Origin: Marinimicrobium koreense
GTDB lineage: Bacteria > Pseudomonadota > Gammaproteobacteria > Pseudomonadales > Cellvibrionaceae
DNA: 64,000 nt
NCBI RefSeq assembly: GCF_003762925.1
Contig: NZ_RJUK01000001.1
Span: forward strand, 1,736,001 to 1,800,000
Direction of reading: 5' to 3'
In this document: piece by piece, positions 1-9,090 of the stretch
How the letters are laid out: each line of letters starts with the position of its first letter
Position numbering within the stretch: position 1 is the stretch's first letter
Position numbers and translations under genes: made by a program
The notes under the pieces: generated by a model
Databases searched by the model: none
What the model was told of the DNA's origin: nothing
What the model saw: the letters and a program-made list of their open reading frames with translations, nothing else

Positions 1-567
1 CCCCAGGCCAATGCGTTCGCCACCGGCTGGAATCGCAACGCGTCGCTGGTCGCCGTCAGTCAGGGCCTGATGCAGCGCTTTGATCGCGACGAGGTGCGCG
101 CCGTGCTGGCCCACGAAATCGGTCACGTCGCCAACGGCGACATGATCACTTTGGCCCTGATTCAGGGCGTGGTGAACACCTTTGTGATGTTCTTCGCCCG
201 GATTATTGGCCACACTGTCGACCGGGTGATTTTCAAGAACGAGCGCGGCCACGGCATCGGCTTCTATGTGGTGACCTTCATTACCGAAATTATTCTCGCC
301 GTGCTCGCCTCGATGATCGTGATGGCCTTCTCCCGCTACCGGGAGTACCGGGCGGATGCCGCCGGCGCCAAGCTGGCCGGCCGCGGCGCCATGATCCGGG
401 CGCTCCAGCGGCTGCAGGCCGAAGTGCAGGCCGGTGTGGAGAACCCCATGCCCGACAGTATGAAAGCCTTTGGCATCAGCGGTGGCTTCAAACAGAATCT
501 GGGTAAACTGTTCGCCAGCCACCCGCCACTGGAAGAACGCATTGCGGCGCTGCAGAACGCCCGCTAA
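1..567 (+). CDS. htpX: Membrane zinc metalloprotease HtpX (C-terminal part)
   Basis: This is the downstream part of an M48-family inner-membrane protease that degrades misfolded membrane proteins. The frame is open from the first base of the window, so the start lies upstream. The readable part begins in the conserved NAFATG segment and contains the zinc site HEIGH followed by a hydrophobic stretch, and then the EYRADAAGA segment, which supplies the third zinc ligand in this family. The C-terminus ends in the usual [13 protein letters not shown]. The next gene, an S1C protease, begins 20 bases on in the same direction, so the two envelope proteases may share a transcript. The family assignment is very secure; only the N-terminal half is missing. 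Confidence 0.96.
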   Translation, partial: PQANAFATGWNRNASLVAVSQGLMQRFDRDEVRAVLAHEIGHVANGDMITLALIQGVVNTFVMFFARIIGHTVDRVIFKNERGHGIGFYVVTFITEIILAVLASMIVMAFSRYREYRADAAGAKLAGRGAMIRALQRLQAEVQAGVENPMPDSMKAFGISGGFKQNLGKLFASHPPLEERIAALQNAR

Positions 568-587
568 TTAGAGAAAGGAGTTTCACC

Positions 588-1634
588 ATGGGAACTCGGA
601 CCCTGCTCGTCGTCGCCCTGTTGTTGCTGCCCTGGAACCCACTGCAGGCCCAGGAGTTCGCTACCGACGACGAGCGCAACACAATCGAAGTGTTCGAGTA
701 CGCCAGCCCCAGTGTCGTTTATGTGACCAACCAGCAGGTCGTGCGGGACCCGCGCTCCTTCGACCTGCTGACCGTACCCCGTGGCGCCGGCACCGGCTTT
801 GTCTGGGATGAACGCGGCTATATCGTGACCAACTTCCACGTCATCGAGAACGCCCGCAAAGTTGTCATTACCCTGCAGGACCAGAGCATCTGGCCCGCCG
901 AGGTCGTGGGCCTGGCACCCGAAAAAGACCTCGCCGTCCTGAAAATCAACGCCCCGGACAAAAAGCTCCAGCCCCTGCGTCGGGGCGACTCCAGCGAGCT
1001 CATGGTGGGGCGCAAGGTGCTCGCCATCGGCAACCCTTTTGGCCTGGACGCCACGCTGACCACCGGCGTGGTCAGCGCTCTGGGGCGGGAAATCGAAGCC
1101 CCCAACCAGCGCAAAATCCGCAACGTGATCCAGACCGATGCCGCCATCAACCCCGGCAACTCCGGCGGCCCGCTGCTGAACTCTCAGGCCGAACTGATCG
1201 GCGTCAACACCATGATTTACAGCCCGAGCGGCGCCAGCGCCGGCATCGGGTTCGCCATCCCGGTGAACACCCTGAAAGACATAGTGCCGCAACTGATTGA
1301 ACACGGGCGGATTGTGCGACCGGTGATTGGCATCGATATCGCGCCCGACCAGTGGGCTCGGCAATCCGGCGTCAAAGGGGTGGCGGTGCTGCGGGTCGCA
1401 CCGGGCTCTCCGGCCGACCGGGCGGGCTTGCGCGGAGCACAGCGCAGCCGCTGGGGCACCATTATCCTGGGCGACATAATCACCGCCATTGACCAACACC
1501 CCACCCGCAACTACGACGAGCTGATGACCGCACTGGAAAAATACGCGCCTGGCGACCGGGTGGAGTTGGTGTTTGCGCGCGACGGGAAAACCGAACGGCG
1601 CTCACTGACCCTCGCCGCTCCGGACGGGCTCTAA
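588..1634 (+). CDS. Periplasmic S1C serine protease, DegS/AlgW-like, one PDZ domain
   Basis: The 348-residue product has an N-terminal hydrophobic signal of about 22 residues ending LQAQ, a trypsin-like domain with the triad His84 (TNFHVIEN), Asp114 (EKDLAVLKI) and Ser192 (NPGNSGGPL), and a single C-terminal PDZ domain at roughly 250-345. One PDZ and about 350 residues match DegS/AlgW rather than two-PDZ DegP/DegQ. The N-terminus reads more like a cleavable signal than a permanent anchor, so it may be free in the periplasm. A good ribosome site (AAAGGAG) stands 8 bases before the ATG. DegS-type proteases start the RseA/sigma-E cascade; that role is inferred here from domain layout only. Confidence 0.9.
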   Translation: MGTRTLLVVALLLLPWNPLQAQEFATDDERNTIEVFEYASPSVVYVTNQQVVRDPRSFDLLTVPRGAGTGFVWDERGYIVTNFHVIENARKVVITLQDQSIWPAEVVGLAPEKDLAVLKINAPDKKLQPLRRGDSSELMVGRKVLAIGNPFGLDATLTTGVVSALGREIEAPNQRKIRNVIQTDAAINPGNSGGPLLNSQAELIGVNTMIYSPSGASAGIGFAIPVNTLKDIVPQLIEHGRIVRPVIGIDIAPDQWARQSGVKGVAVLRVAPGSPADRAGLRGAQRSRWGTIILGDIITAIDQHPTRNYDELMTALEKYAPGDRVELVFARDGKTERRSLTLAAPDGL

Positions 1635-1647
1635 TGTATTCCCACCA

Positions 1648-2355
1648 CTAATAGCGAACCGGCACCGGGTGGACCAGCTCAATGTGGGCGTCATCCGGTC
1701 GGATGTCCGCCCGGTAGGCCAGCATCTCGACCCCAGCGGCGGCCGCCTCCCGCAGCGCCTTACCGTACGCCGGATCGATGGCATCCGCCGGCTCCACCCA
1801 CTCCACGCCCGTGTGCTGGACGCAGAACAGCAGCACCGCCCGGTCGCCCTGCTGGGCAATGCTTGCCAGCTCCCGCAGGTGCTTGCGCCCGCGCTCGCTG
1901 ACCGCGTCGGGAAACAGCCCCTGCCCCGGCTGCTCCATCAGCGTCACACTTTTGACCTCCACATAGCACGGAGCCCTGCCATCCTCCGTGAGCAGAAAGT
2001 CGATGCGCGAGCGCTCCTGTCCGTAGGGCACCTCGCGGCGGACCGTCGAGTAGCCGGCAAGCGCCTTAATCCGACCCGCCGTCAGCGCGGCCTCCACCAG
2101 GTGATTGGCCCGACCGGTATTGACCCCGGCCAGGTGCCCACCAGGCACCGTGGCCACTTCCCAGGTATGGCGATATTTGCGCTTGGGGTTGCCGGAATCC
2201 GAAAACCAGCAGGGTGAGTCCGGCACCACACAGTGGCGCATGGAACCGGTATTGGGGCAATGAATGGTCATTTCCGTGCCATCGGCGAGACGAACATCAG
2301 CCATAAAGCGCTTGTAGCGCCGCAACAGCGTCCCGGATTGCCAAAGCTGACTCAA
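1648..2355 (-). CDS. sfsA: SfsA family protein (sugar fermentation stimulation)
   Basis: The product has about 235 residues and the SfsA signatures LLRRYKRFMADV, CPNTGSM, RKYRHTWE and YVEVKSVTL. The last belongs to the PD-(D/E)xK-like nuclease fold proposed for the family; E. coli SfsA is known as a DNA-binding protein that stimulates maltose metabolism, with no settled biochemical role. I choose a TTG start because AGGAGG stands exactly five bases before it and the length then equals that of E. coli SfsA (234). Upstream in-frame ATGs, at 2382 and 2424, would add residues that homologues lack. It converges on the protease gene, with 13 bases between the stops, and sits upstream of dksA as in Pseudomonas. 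Confidence 0.93.
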   Translation of the reverse strand: MSQLWQSGTLLRRYKRFMADVRLADGTEMTIHCPNTGSMRHCVVPDSPCWFSDSGNPKRKYRHTWEVATVPGGHLAGVNTGRANHLVEAALTAGRIKALAGYSTVRREVPYGQERSRIDFLLTEDGRAPCYVEVKSVTLMEQPGQGLFPDAVSERGRKHLRELASIAQQGDRAVLLFCVQHTGVEWVEPADAIDPAYGKALREAAAAGVEMLAYRADIRPDDAHIELVHPVPVRY

Positions 2356-2634
2356 TTTCACCTCCTGATAGCACGCATTCATCGAAAAGTCCGCTATTGT
2401 TACAGTTAGGGTCCACGGGCTCAAACCAGGCTGTCATTAAGCGCCGAAACAGGCAAAAAAATACTGGCGGAGCCCCGGGATATCTGGTAGCTTGCCAACC
2501 CTTCAAATTTCACGGCCCTAAAGCCGGTGAACAGGAGCAGAATGACGGTCAGGGCCAAGGCGCCCAAAGGGTGAAACCCCGGCCAGTCATGACTGTCGGC
2601 CAGTTAAATGGGAAGTCATACGAGGCGCGCAACC

Positions 2635-3078
2635 ATGCCGAAAAGTTCATCTACCGCGGAAAACTATTCAATGAGTAACTTCACCCCTTACAAGGAGAAG
2701 AAGGGCGAGGAGTACATGAACGAAAATCAGCAAGAACATTTTCGTCAGTTGCTGCTGGCCTGGCGGCGCGAGTTGATGGAAGAAGTCGACCGCACCATGA
2801 GCCACCTGAAAGACGAAGCGGCCAACTTCCCGGACCCGGCCGATCGCGCCAGCCAAGAAGAAGAGTTCAGCCTGGAGCTGCGCACCCGGGACCGCGAGCG
2901 CAAGCTGATCAAAAAGATCGACAGCACCCTTGAGCTGATCGAGAACGACGATTACGGTTTCTGCCACGCCTGTGGTGTGGAAATCGGCATCCGTCGCCTG
3001 GAAGCCCGTCCGACCGCCACACTGTGTGTCGACTGCAAAACCCTTGATGAAATCAAGGAAAAGCAAGTCGGAGGTTAA
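2635..3078 (+). CDS. dksA: RNA polymerase-binding regulator DksA
   Basis: DksA binds in the RNA polymerase secondary channel and, with ppGpp, lowers rRNA and raises amino-acid promoter activity. From the ATG at 2635 the protein has 147 residues, close to the usual 147-151. The coiled-coil tip carries Asp67 and Asp70 (NFPDPADRAS), the essential acidic pair, and the zinc finger cysteines are Cys110, Cys113, Cys131 and Cys134. The segments EEEFSLELRTRDRERKLIKKI and EIGIRRLEARPTA are near-invariant in DksA. An ATG at 2671 is a possible later start, but the longer form matches other DksA N-termini. The 279 bases before it hold the promoter region, in which I could not define boxes. gluQ follows after 24 bases, a classic pairing. 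Confidence 0.96.
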   Translation: MPKSSSTAENYSMSNFTPYKEKKGEEYMNENQQEHFRQLLLAWRRELMEEVDRTMSHLKDEAANFPDPADRASQEEEFSLELRTRDRERKLIKKIDSTLELIENDDYGFCHACGVEIGIRRLEARPTATLCVDCKTLDEIKEKQVGG

Positions 3079-3102
3079 TCGCCGGTCGGGGCTCGCGCCC
3101 GC

Positions 3103-4134
3103 GTGAGCCCGGCGGCAAACCGCCGTATGCCGTACCCAACCTCTGCCAATGCTTCAACGCCCCAGGGCGCTGCCGAACCCTATGTGGGCCGGTTCGCGCC
3201 CTCCCCAACCGGCCCTTTGCACTTCGGCTCTCTCGTCAGCGCACTGGCGAGCTATGCTCACGCCCGGAAAGCCGGCGGCCGTTGGCGGGTGCGGATGGAA
3301 AATCTGGACCCACCCCGAGAGGAACCCGGCGCCGACGACGAGATTCTGCGTTCACTCGAAGCCCACGGACTGCACTGGGACGGCGAGGTGCTCCACCAGA
3401 GCGACCGACTCGACGCCTACGCCCAAACGCTGGATGAGTTGCAGAGGCAGGGCCTAGCCTACCGCTGCCAATGCACCCGCAAGGATATTCATGCGCTGGG
3501 CGGTGTCTATGATGGCCGCTGCCGGAACCGGGTTATCAAGCCGACCGAGCCCCACGCCTGGCGGCTGAAACTGTACGACGTACCCGAGGGCTGCCCTGAA
3601 CCCGCCGATCCCTACACCTGGCACGATCTGTTTCAGGGGCCTCAGACGTTGAGCCTGCGCCGCGATGTGGGCGATCCGATCATCAAGCGCAAGGATGGAC
3701 TGTTCGCCTATCAGTTGGCAGTGGTGGTGGATGATATTCACCAGGGCATCACCCACATTATTCGCGGCGCCGATCTGCTACCGGTCAGCGCCGGTCAGGT
3801 CGCCAGCTTCGCCCTGCTGGGCGGACAGACGCCGGCGTTCGGGCACGTGCCGGTCGCCCTGAATGAACGGGATCAGAAACTGAGCAAGCAGCACCACGCA
3901 CCGGCGCTCGACCCCGACCGGGCCGGTGCGAACCTGTGGCACGCACTGCACTTTTTAAGGCAGAATCCACCCAGGGAGTTGTTAGATGCCACCCCCGAAG
4001 CCCTGCTCGACTGGACCCGCGAACACTGGCGCAACGATCTCGTCCGGGGCATGCAGGCCCGGGCTCCGGAGGCTATTTTGAACCCAGACGACGCACGCAG
4101 CTCCGATACCGCTCAGAGGATGCCCCATGAATAA
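3103..4134 (+). CDS. gluQ: Glutamyl-Q tRNA(Asp) synthetase
   Basis: GluQ charges glutamate onto the queuosine of tRNA(Asp). It is a truncated GluRS catalytic domain without the anticodon-binding part, which fits the length of about 340 residues. The HIGH-like motif is in APSPTGPLHFGS, the KMSKS-like motif is DQKLSKQHH, and the zinc ligands are in YRCQCTRKD...YDGRC. The frame opens with GTG at 3103; an ATG at 3127 is an alternative and would still precede the YVGRFAPSPTG core. The C-terminus runs some 20 residues past the usual end and overlaps the next small gene by 8 bases. dksA-gluQ linkage is standard in gammaproteobacteria. Confidence 0.94.
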   Translation: MSPAANRRMPYPTSANASTPQGAAEPYVGRFAPSPTGPLHFGSLVSALASYAHARKAGGRWRVRMENLDPPREEPGADDEILRSLEAHGLHWDGEVLHQSDRLDAYAQTLDELQRQGLAYRCQCTRKDIHALGGVYDGRCRNRVIKPTEPHAWRLKLYDVPEGCPEPADPYTWHDLFQGPQTLSLRRDVGDPIIKRKDGLFAYQLAVVVDDIHQGITHIIRGADLLPVSAGQVASFALLGGQTPAFGHVPVALNERDQKLSKQHHAPALDPDRAGANLWHALHFLRQNPPRELLDATPEALLDWTREHWRNDLVRGMQARAPEAILNPDDARSSDTAQRMPHE

Positions 4135-4306
4135 TCAGCGCCTGGTGATCCTGCTGCTGCTGATCGCCTACATCTTTTCGCCCACCCTGTTCACCTGGAT
4201 CATCAATCCCGAGGGTGCCTGGTTCCGTCCTTACATCATCTGGGCGCTGGTCATTGTCATTGCCTACGCCGTTCAAAACCGCAAGAAGAGGCCCCATGAT
4301 CTTTGA
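4127..4306 (+). CDS. cbrX: Small membrane protein upstream of cbrA (CbrX-like)
   Basis: This 59-residue protein begins MNNQRLVILLLLIAYIFSP and has two hydrophobic segments (about residues 6-24 and 37-49) with a basic tail QNRKKRPHDL, so it should sit in the inner membrane with two passes. Its stop overlaps the cbrA start by 11 bases (ATGATCTTTGA), and its own start overlaps the end of gluQ by 8 bases. In Pseudomonas putida a similarly placed small gene, cbrX, is translationally coupled to cbrA; that comparison is from memory. Placement, size and overlap all agree, but the sequence is too short for certainty, and it may act mainly as a coupling device. Confidence 0.8.
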   Translation: MNNQRLVILLLLIAYIFSPTLFTWIINPEGAWFRPYIIWALVIVIAYAVQNRKKRPHDL

Positions 4307-7262
4307 GTTAAGCCATGTGGCGCTGATCGGCGTCAGCTACTTGCTGGTTTTGTTCGGTATCGCCTGGATCACTGAAAAGGGCTGGATTCCCGACGCGGTC
4401 ACCCAGCACCCTCTGACCTACATTCTGTCCCTGGGCATCTTTGCCAGTGCCTGGGCGTTTTACGGGGTCATCGATCTGGCCTTCCAGTTTGGCTACGGCG
4501 CCCTGGCCTATTACCTGGGCACCGGCGCCCTGTTTCTGTTCGCCCCGGTCGCCCTGGCACCGCTGGCGGAGCTGGCCCGGCGCCATCAGGTGCACTCCCT
4601 CGCCGACCTGCTGGTATTCCGCTATCACAGCCACGGTGTCGGTGCCCTGACCACCCTGTGCATGCTGCTGGGCATTCTGCCGCTGATGGCGCTGAACATT
4701 CAGGCCATTGCCGACACCATGTACATTCTGACGGTGAGCAGTAATCCCAGCCTGCCGGCCATGGGCACCGGCTTTACCTTCAAGGACCTGATGGCCATGG
4801 CGTACTGCGCCCTGCTCGCGGTGTTCACCATCCTGTTCGGCTCCAGCCGCGACCAGCACCGCGGCCTGTTCACCGCCATGGCGTTCGAGTCCCTGATCAA
4901 GGTCTTCGCCCTGTGTGCCATCGGCCTGCTCGCGGTGTACGGCGTGTTCGACGGCTTCAGTGGCCTGGACCAGTGGCTCTCCCAGAACCCGGAAAACCTC
5001 GCCCTGCTCCACGCCCCCATTCAGGACGGCGCCGCCCACACTCTGCTGCTGGTGTTTGTGGCCACCGCCATCACCATGCCGCACATCTTTCATATGGGCG
5101 TGACCGAGAACCTGCTCACCCGCAACGTGCACACCATTACCTGGGCGTTCCCGCTGTTCCTGCTGCTGATGGCGCTGCCGATCTTCCCGATTCTGTGGGC
5201 GGGCTTCGAGCTGTCTGTTCCGCTACCCGCCCAGTATTTCACCCTCGGGGTACCGATTCTCGCGGAGTCCACGGGTCTGACCGTGCTCGCCTTTATCGGT
5301 GGCCTGTCCGCCGCCACCGGGGCCATGGTGGTGATGATGCTCGCCCTGGCCACCATGGTGATGAACCACTGGATTCTGCCGGCGCTGAGTCTGCGCAACC
5401 GGGATGACCTCTACCGGCAGCTGCTGTGGTTGCGCCGAGTGCTGATCGCCACCCTGTTTTTCGGGGGCTATTTCTTTTACTGGTTGCTGGACAACCGCCA
5501 CAGCCTGACCAACCTGGCACTGCTCACCTTTATTGAAACCCTGCAGTTTCTGCCCGGCATGTTTGCCATCGTGTTCTGGCCTCAGGGGAACCGGCGCGGC
5601 CTGCTGAGCGGTTTGACGGTGGGCACACTGATCTGGGCGGTAGGCCTGCTGTTGCCGGTACTGACCGGTCTGACCTCGCTTCCCCTGCCGGGAACCGACC
5701 TGGTTCTGCCCCTCGGAATGGAGCAGTGGAGTGCCATTGCCCTGTTGTCGGTCGGCGCCAACACCGCCATATTCGTCGGGCTGTCGCTCATCACCCGGCA
5801 AACCGAAGAAGAGCAGTACAGTGCCGAGCTGTGCGCCGCCGACGAACTCAGCCAGCCGGTGCGGCAGGCTCTGGATGTGCACAGCGCGGCGGAGTTCAAA
5901 ACCCGCCTGGCCAAATCCTTGGGCAAGGTCACCGCCAGCCGTGAGGTGGATGTCGCCCTGAGCGAGCTGGGGCTGCGCATCACCGAGCGGCGCCCCTACG
6001 CCCTGCGCCGGCTGCGGGACCAGATTGAAGCCAACCTCTCCGGCCTGATGGGCATTCATGTCGCCGGCGAAATCATGGACCGCCACCTGCCCTACACCCT
6101 GGCGGAGCGGCGCGACACGTTGGACATCAACCTGATTGAAAACCGCCTGGCCCAGTACCGGGACCACCTGACGGGCATGGCGGCCGAGCTTAACAACCTG
6201 CGGCTCTACCACCGGAAAACCCTGGAAGAGCTGCCCATGGCCGTGTGCTCCCTGGGCCGCGACGGTGAAATCCTGATGTGGAACCGGGCCATGGAGCTGC
6301 TGACCCAGACCCCGAGCGATGATGTCACCGGCTCGCGCCTGGACGACCTGTCCGAGCCCTGGCGGGCCCTGTTGATCGATTTCAGCGAAAGCACCGAGCC
6401 CCACTACTACCGCCAGGAGATCGATCTGAACGGGCGTCCGCACTGGATCAGCCTGCACAAAGCCAATATTGAGGGTAGCATCCACAGCGGCGAGTACGAC
6501 CAGGTAATCCTGCTCGAAGACGTGACCGAGACCCAATTGCTGGAGCAGGAGCTGATTCACAGTGAGCGTCTGGCCTCGGTGGGCCGACTGGCCGCCGGCG
6601 TGGCCCACGAGATCGGTAACCCCATTACCGGCATTTCCAGCCTGGCCCAGAACCTGCGCTACGAGTCCGACGCCCCGGAAGTGTTGGAAACCGCCGAGCA
6701 CATCCTGAGCCAGACCGACCGGGTGACCCGCATCGTCCAGTCCCTGGTGAGCTTCTCGCACAGCGGGCAGAACAAGAAGAGCGAGTTCGAGGCGGTGGAC
6801 CTGCGCGCCTGCGCCAACGAGGCCATTCAGCTGCTGTCGCTGCAGAAAGACAAAAATCAGGTGGAGTACGTCAACAATATCGCCCAAAACGCCATTATTG
6901 CGGGCGACAGCCAGCACCTGATCCAGGTTTTCATCAACCTGCTCTCCAATGCCCGGGATGCCAGCCCAGCCGGCAGCCGTGTTATGCTGGACAGCAGCGA
7001 AGATGAATACAGCATCATTTTCTCCGTGACCGACCAGGGCAGCGGCATCCCGGCGGACAAGATGGACCAGATTCTCGAACCCTTCTTTACCACCAAGGAC
7101 CCGGGGGATGGCACGGGGCTCGGGTTGGCCATGGTGTACAGTATTGTGGAGGATCACGGCGGCAAGCTCGACATCAAGAGCCCGGTGGATACCGTGCACC
7201 AACGTGGCGCACAATTCACCATCAAATTACCGCGCCATATTGATTCCATGCGGCCGGAGTGA
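4296..7262 (+). CDS. cbrA: Sensor histidine kinase CbrA with SLC5-type transporter domain
   Basis: CbrA senses carbon/nitrogen status and phosphorylates CbrB. The 988-residue protein opens with a sodium:solute symporter-like region of about a dozen membrane segments (roughly 1-510), then a linker, a PAS segment (ELPMAVCSLGRDGEILMWNRAM), a HisKA box with His771 in GVAHEIGNPITG, an HATPase domain with N box INLLSNARDAS and the glycine boxes DQGSGIP and GTGLGLAMVYSIVEDHGG. The start at 4296 overlaps cbrX and gives MIFELSHVALIGVSYLLVLFG; a longer frame from 4215 would run through cbrX. Length and order match Pseudomonas CbrA (about 985). cbrB follows after 94 bases. Confidence 0.96.
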   Translation: MIFELSHVALIGVSYLLVLFGIAWITEKGWIPDAVTQHPLTYILSLGIFASAWAFYGVIDLAFQFGYGALAYYLGTGALFLFAPVALAPLAELARRHQVHSLADLLVFRYHSHGVGALTTLCMLLGILPLMALNIQAIADTMYILTVSSNPSLPAMGTGFTFKDLMAMAYCALLAVFTILFGSSRDQHRGLFTAMAFESLIKVFALCAIGLLAVYGVFDGFSGLDQWLSQNPENLALLHAPIQDGAAHTLLLVFVATAITMPHIFHMGVTENLLTRNVHTITWAFPLFLLLMALPIFPILWAGFELSVPLPAQYFTLGVPILAESTGLTVLAFIGGLSAATGAMVVMMLALATMVMNHWILPALSLRNRDDLYRQLLWLRRVLIATLFFGGYFFYWLLDNRHSLTNLALLTFIETLQFLPGMFAIVFWPQGNRRGLLSGLTVGTLIWAVGLLLPVLTGLTSLPLPGTDLVLPLGMEQWSAIALLSVGANTAIFVGLSLITRQTEEEQYSAELCAADELSQPVRQALDVHSAAEFKTRLAKSLGKVTASREVDVALSELGLRITERRPYALRRLRDQIEANLSGLMGIHVAGEIMDRHLPYTLAERRDTLDINLIENRLAQYRDHLTGMAAELNNLRLYHRKTLEELPMAVCSLGRDGEILMWNRAMELLTQTPSDDVTGSRLDDLSEPWRALLIDFSESTEPHYYRQEIDLNGRPHWISLHKANIEGSIHSGEYDQVILLEDVTETQLLEQELIHSERLASVGRLAAGVAHEIGNPITGISSLAQNLRYESDAPEVLETAEHILSQTDRVTRIVQSLVSFSHSGQNKKSEFEAVDLRACANEAIQLLSLQKDKNQVEYVNNIAQNAIIAGDSQHLIQVFINLLSNARDASPAGSRVMLDSSEDEYSIIFSVTDQGSGIPADKMDQILEPFFTTKDPGDGTGLGLAMVYSIVEDHGGKLDIKSPVDTVHQRGAQFTIKLPRHIDSMRPE

Positions 7263-7356
7263 TATTTTCCGGCATCAAACAGGCCTGCAGGGGCCCGGCG
7301 AACGGCAGCGCCCGGCCCCTTTCGCAACCTGCCAGACCATAGGCGATGTGAGCACT

Positions 7357-8760
7357 ATGAGCAAAATCCTGATCGTTGAAGACGAACCCATCATCCGCAC
7401 CGCGTTGCGCCGCCTGCTGGAGCGCAACAAGTACGAGGTGAGCGAAGCGCCCTCGGTCAAAGAGGCCACCGGCAAGTTCACCCTCGCGGATTTTGACCTG
7501 ATCATCAGCGACCTCAGACTGCCCGGCGCGCCCGGGACCGACCTGATCAAGCTCGCCGACAGCGTGCCCGTGCTGATCATGACCAGCTATGCCAGCCTGC
7601 GCTCGGCCGTCGACTCCATGCGCATGGGCGCGGTTGACTACATCGCCAAGCCGTTCGACCACGAAGAGATGGTCACCGCCGTCAAGCGGGTCATTGGCAA
7701 GGCCAACGCTGCCAACCTGCAAAAACACAGCTCCACCACCGCCAGCCATGCCATAGCCGGCATGATCGGCGCCAGTGACGTGATGCACGACCTGTACAAC
7801 CGGATTCACAAGGTGGCCCCCACCAAGGCCACCGTGCTGGTGCGCGGCGAAACCGGTACCGGCAAGGAGCTGGTGGCCCGGGCCCTCCATGAAGAGAGCC
7901 CCCGGCGGGAAAAGACCATGATCTCCGTCAACTGCGCGGCCATCCCGGAAACCCTGATTGAATCCGAGCTGTTCGGCCATGAAAAAGGCGCTTTCACCGG
8001 TGCCGCCAGCACTCGCGAGGGCCTGGTAGCGGCGGCCGACGGCAGCACCCTGTTCCTCGATGAGATTGGCGAGCTGCCCCTGGAGGCCCAGGCGCGCCTG
8101 CTGCGGGTCCTGCAGGAGGGCGAGGTACGCCCGATCGGCTCGGTGGAGTCCCACAAGGTGGATGTCCGCCTGGTCGCCGCCACCCACCGGGACCTGCGCA
8201 AACTGGCTCAGGAGGGCAAGTTCCGGGAAGACCTGTACTTCCGCATCAACGTGGTGCAGCTGGAGCTGCCCCCGCTACGCGACCGAGGTAAAGACATCAT
8301 CACCCTGGCCGAGGCTCTGCTGGCCCGCTATTGCCAGGAAATGGAAAAACCCAACCTGAAGCTGTCCCCAGAGGCGGTGCAGGCCATTACCACCTACACC
8401 TGGCCGGGGAACGTGCGCGAGCTGGAAAACGCCATGCAGCGCGCGGTCATCCTGTGCGAAGACACCCAGGAAATCAGCCACGAGCTGCTGGATATTGATC
8501 TGGATCTGGTGCGTTTTGAAGAGGATGACGAGGACGATACCCGCTCCTCACCCGAGCGCATCCAACCGCGCGGCAAGGCGCCCCAGGACCCGAACGAGGA
8601 TCTCTCTCTGGAAGACTATTTCCAGCGCTTCGTGTTGGAGCATCAGGACACCATGAGCGAAACCGAGCTGGCCCGTAAACTGGGCGTCAGCCGCAAGTGT
8701 CTCTGGGAGCGTCGGCAGCGCTTCGGCATTCCCCGCAACAAGGCCGCTGGCGCCAAGTAA
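7357..8760 (+). CDS. cbrB: Sigma-54-dependent response regulator CbrB (NtrC family)
   Basis: The 467-residue product has a receiver domain with phospho-acceptor Asp52 (LIISDLRLPG) and Lys in YIAKPFD, an AAA+ domain with Walker A GETGTGKE, the sigma-54 contact loop GAFTGA, and a Fis-type helix-turn-helix at the C-terminus (ETELARKLGVSRKCLWERRQR). Together with CbrA it should activate promoters recognised by RpoN; in Pseudomonas its key target is crcZ, immediately downstream, exactly where an RpoN-type promoter occurs here. The ATG at 7357 yields the standard MSKILIVEDEP start. An acidic linker (EEDDEDDTRSS) separates the AAA+ and DNA-binding domains. Confidence 0.96.
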   Translation: MSKILIVEDEPIIRTALRRLLERNKYEVSEAPSVKEATGKFTLADFDLIISDLRLPGAPGTDLIKLADSVPVLIMTSYASLRSAVDSMRMGAVDYIAKPFDHEEMVTAVKRVIGKANAANLQKHSSTTASHAIAGMIGASDVMHDLYNRIHKVAPTKATVLVRGETGTGKELVARALHEESPRREKTMISVNCAAIPETLIESELFGHEKGAFTGAASTREGLVAAADGSTLFLDEIGELPLEAQARLLRVLQEGEVRPIGSVESHKVDVRLVAATHRDLRKLAQEGKFREDLYFRINVVQLELPPLRDRGKDIITLAEALLARYCQEMEKPNLKLSPEAVQAITTYTWPGNVRELENAMQRAVILCEDTQEISHELLDIDLDLVRFEEDDEDDTRSSPERIQPRGKAPQDPNEDLSLEDYFQRFVLEHQDTMSETELARKLGVSRKCLWERRQRFGIPRNKAAGAK

Positions 8761-8786
8761 GCCCCTTCTCCCCTCCTTTTCTCGAT

Positions 8787-8816
8787 CCTTCGGCGCGCAC
8801 CCTCAGCGCCGGAGGG
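8787..8816 (+). terminator. Hairpin after cbrB, possible terminator
   Basis: CCTTCGGCGC and GCGCCGGAGG form a ten-pair stem (one G-T pair) around a nine-base loop, 26 bases past the cbrB stop. No clear U-run follows, so it may stabilise the 3' end rather than stop transcription. Confidence 0.45.
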
Positions 8817-8836
8817 CTCTGCCTGTCTAACCGCCG

Positions 8837-8983
8837 TAACACCCAGAAAGACCTTTAATGTGCCACAAAAACGATTTTGGCGCCATAAGCGTTACGCAGG
8901 GTTACCCCCGGCCAAGGCTGTTACCTGCACCAGAGTTGTTACCCCCCACAAACGACGTAACAGTCTGGCTCAGGAACTGTAAC
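8837..8983 (+). promoter_or_regulatory. Cluster of seven GTTAC/GTAAC sites, likely CbrB operator
   Basis: Seven copies of the pentamer occur within 147 bases: GTAAC at 8837, GTTAC at 8891, 8901, 8920 and 8938, then GTAAC at 8957 and 8979. Two of the GTTACs are preceded by T, giving TGTTAC, and GTAACA occurs at 8837 and 8957, so TGTTAC at 8937 and GTAACA at 8957 face each other across 14 bases. Published CbrB sites upstream of Pseudomonas crcZ are, as I recall, TGTTAC/GTAACA half-sites. The cluster ends 75 bases before the -24/-12 promoter, the normal distance for an enhancer of an NtrC-family activator. Binding by CbrB is inferred. Confidence 0.75.
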
Positions 8984-9058
8984 CGTTCGAAATGGATCAG
9001 GATGACGAGAGATCATACAAATAAACTAACTTATTGATTTTATTGAACTTTACATTTC

Positions 9059-9074
9059 TGGCACGGGACGTGCT
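9059..9074 (+). promoter_or_regulatory. Sigma-54 (RpoN) -24/-12 promoter of the CrcZ-like RNA
   Basis: TGGCAC-N5-GTGC matches the RpoN consensus TGGCAC-N5-TTGC at all but one base, with the invariant GG (9060-9061) and GC (9072-9073) exactly 12 bases apart. The predicted start of transcription is about 9084-9086. No open frame follows, so the promoter serves a non-coding transcript. Confidence 0.85.
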
Positions 9075-9090
9075 CTATATCCGGGCACAT

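Noticed and set aside
5223-7214. A 663-codon open frame on the minus strand opposite cbrA
   Set aside because: Its composition (many His, Gln, Gly) is that of antisense to a GC-rich gene, it lacks a ribosome site and domains, and cbrA is certain on the other strand. The same holds for long antisense frames opposite the S1C protease (564-1499), pcnB (9671-11098), panB (12125-13141), hemA (27614-28426), ychF (45870-47117) and the GH32 genes (37015-38484).
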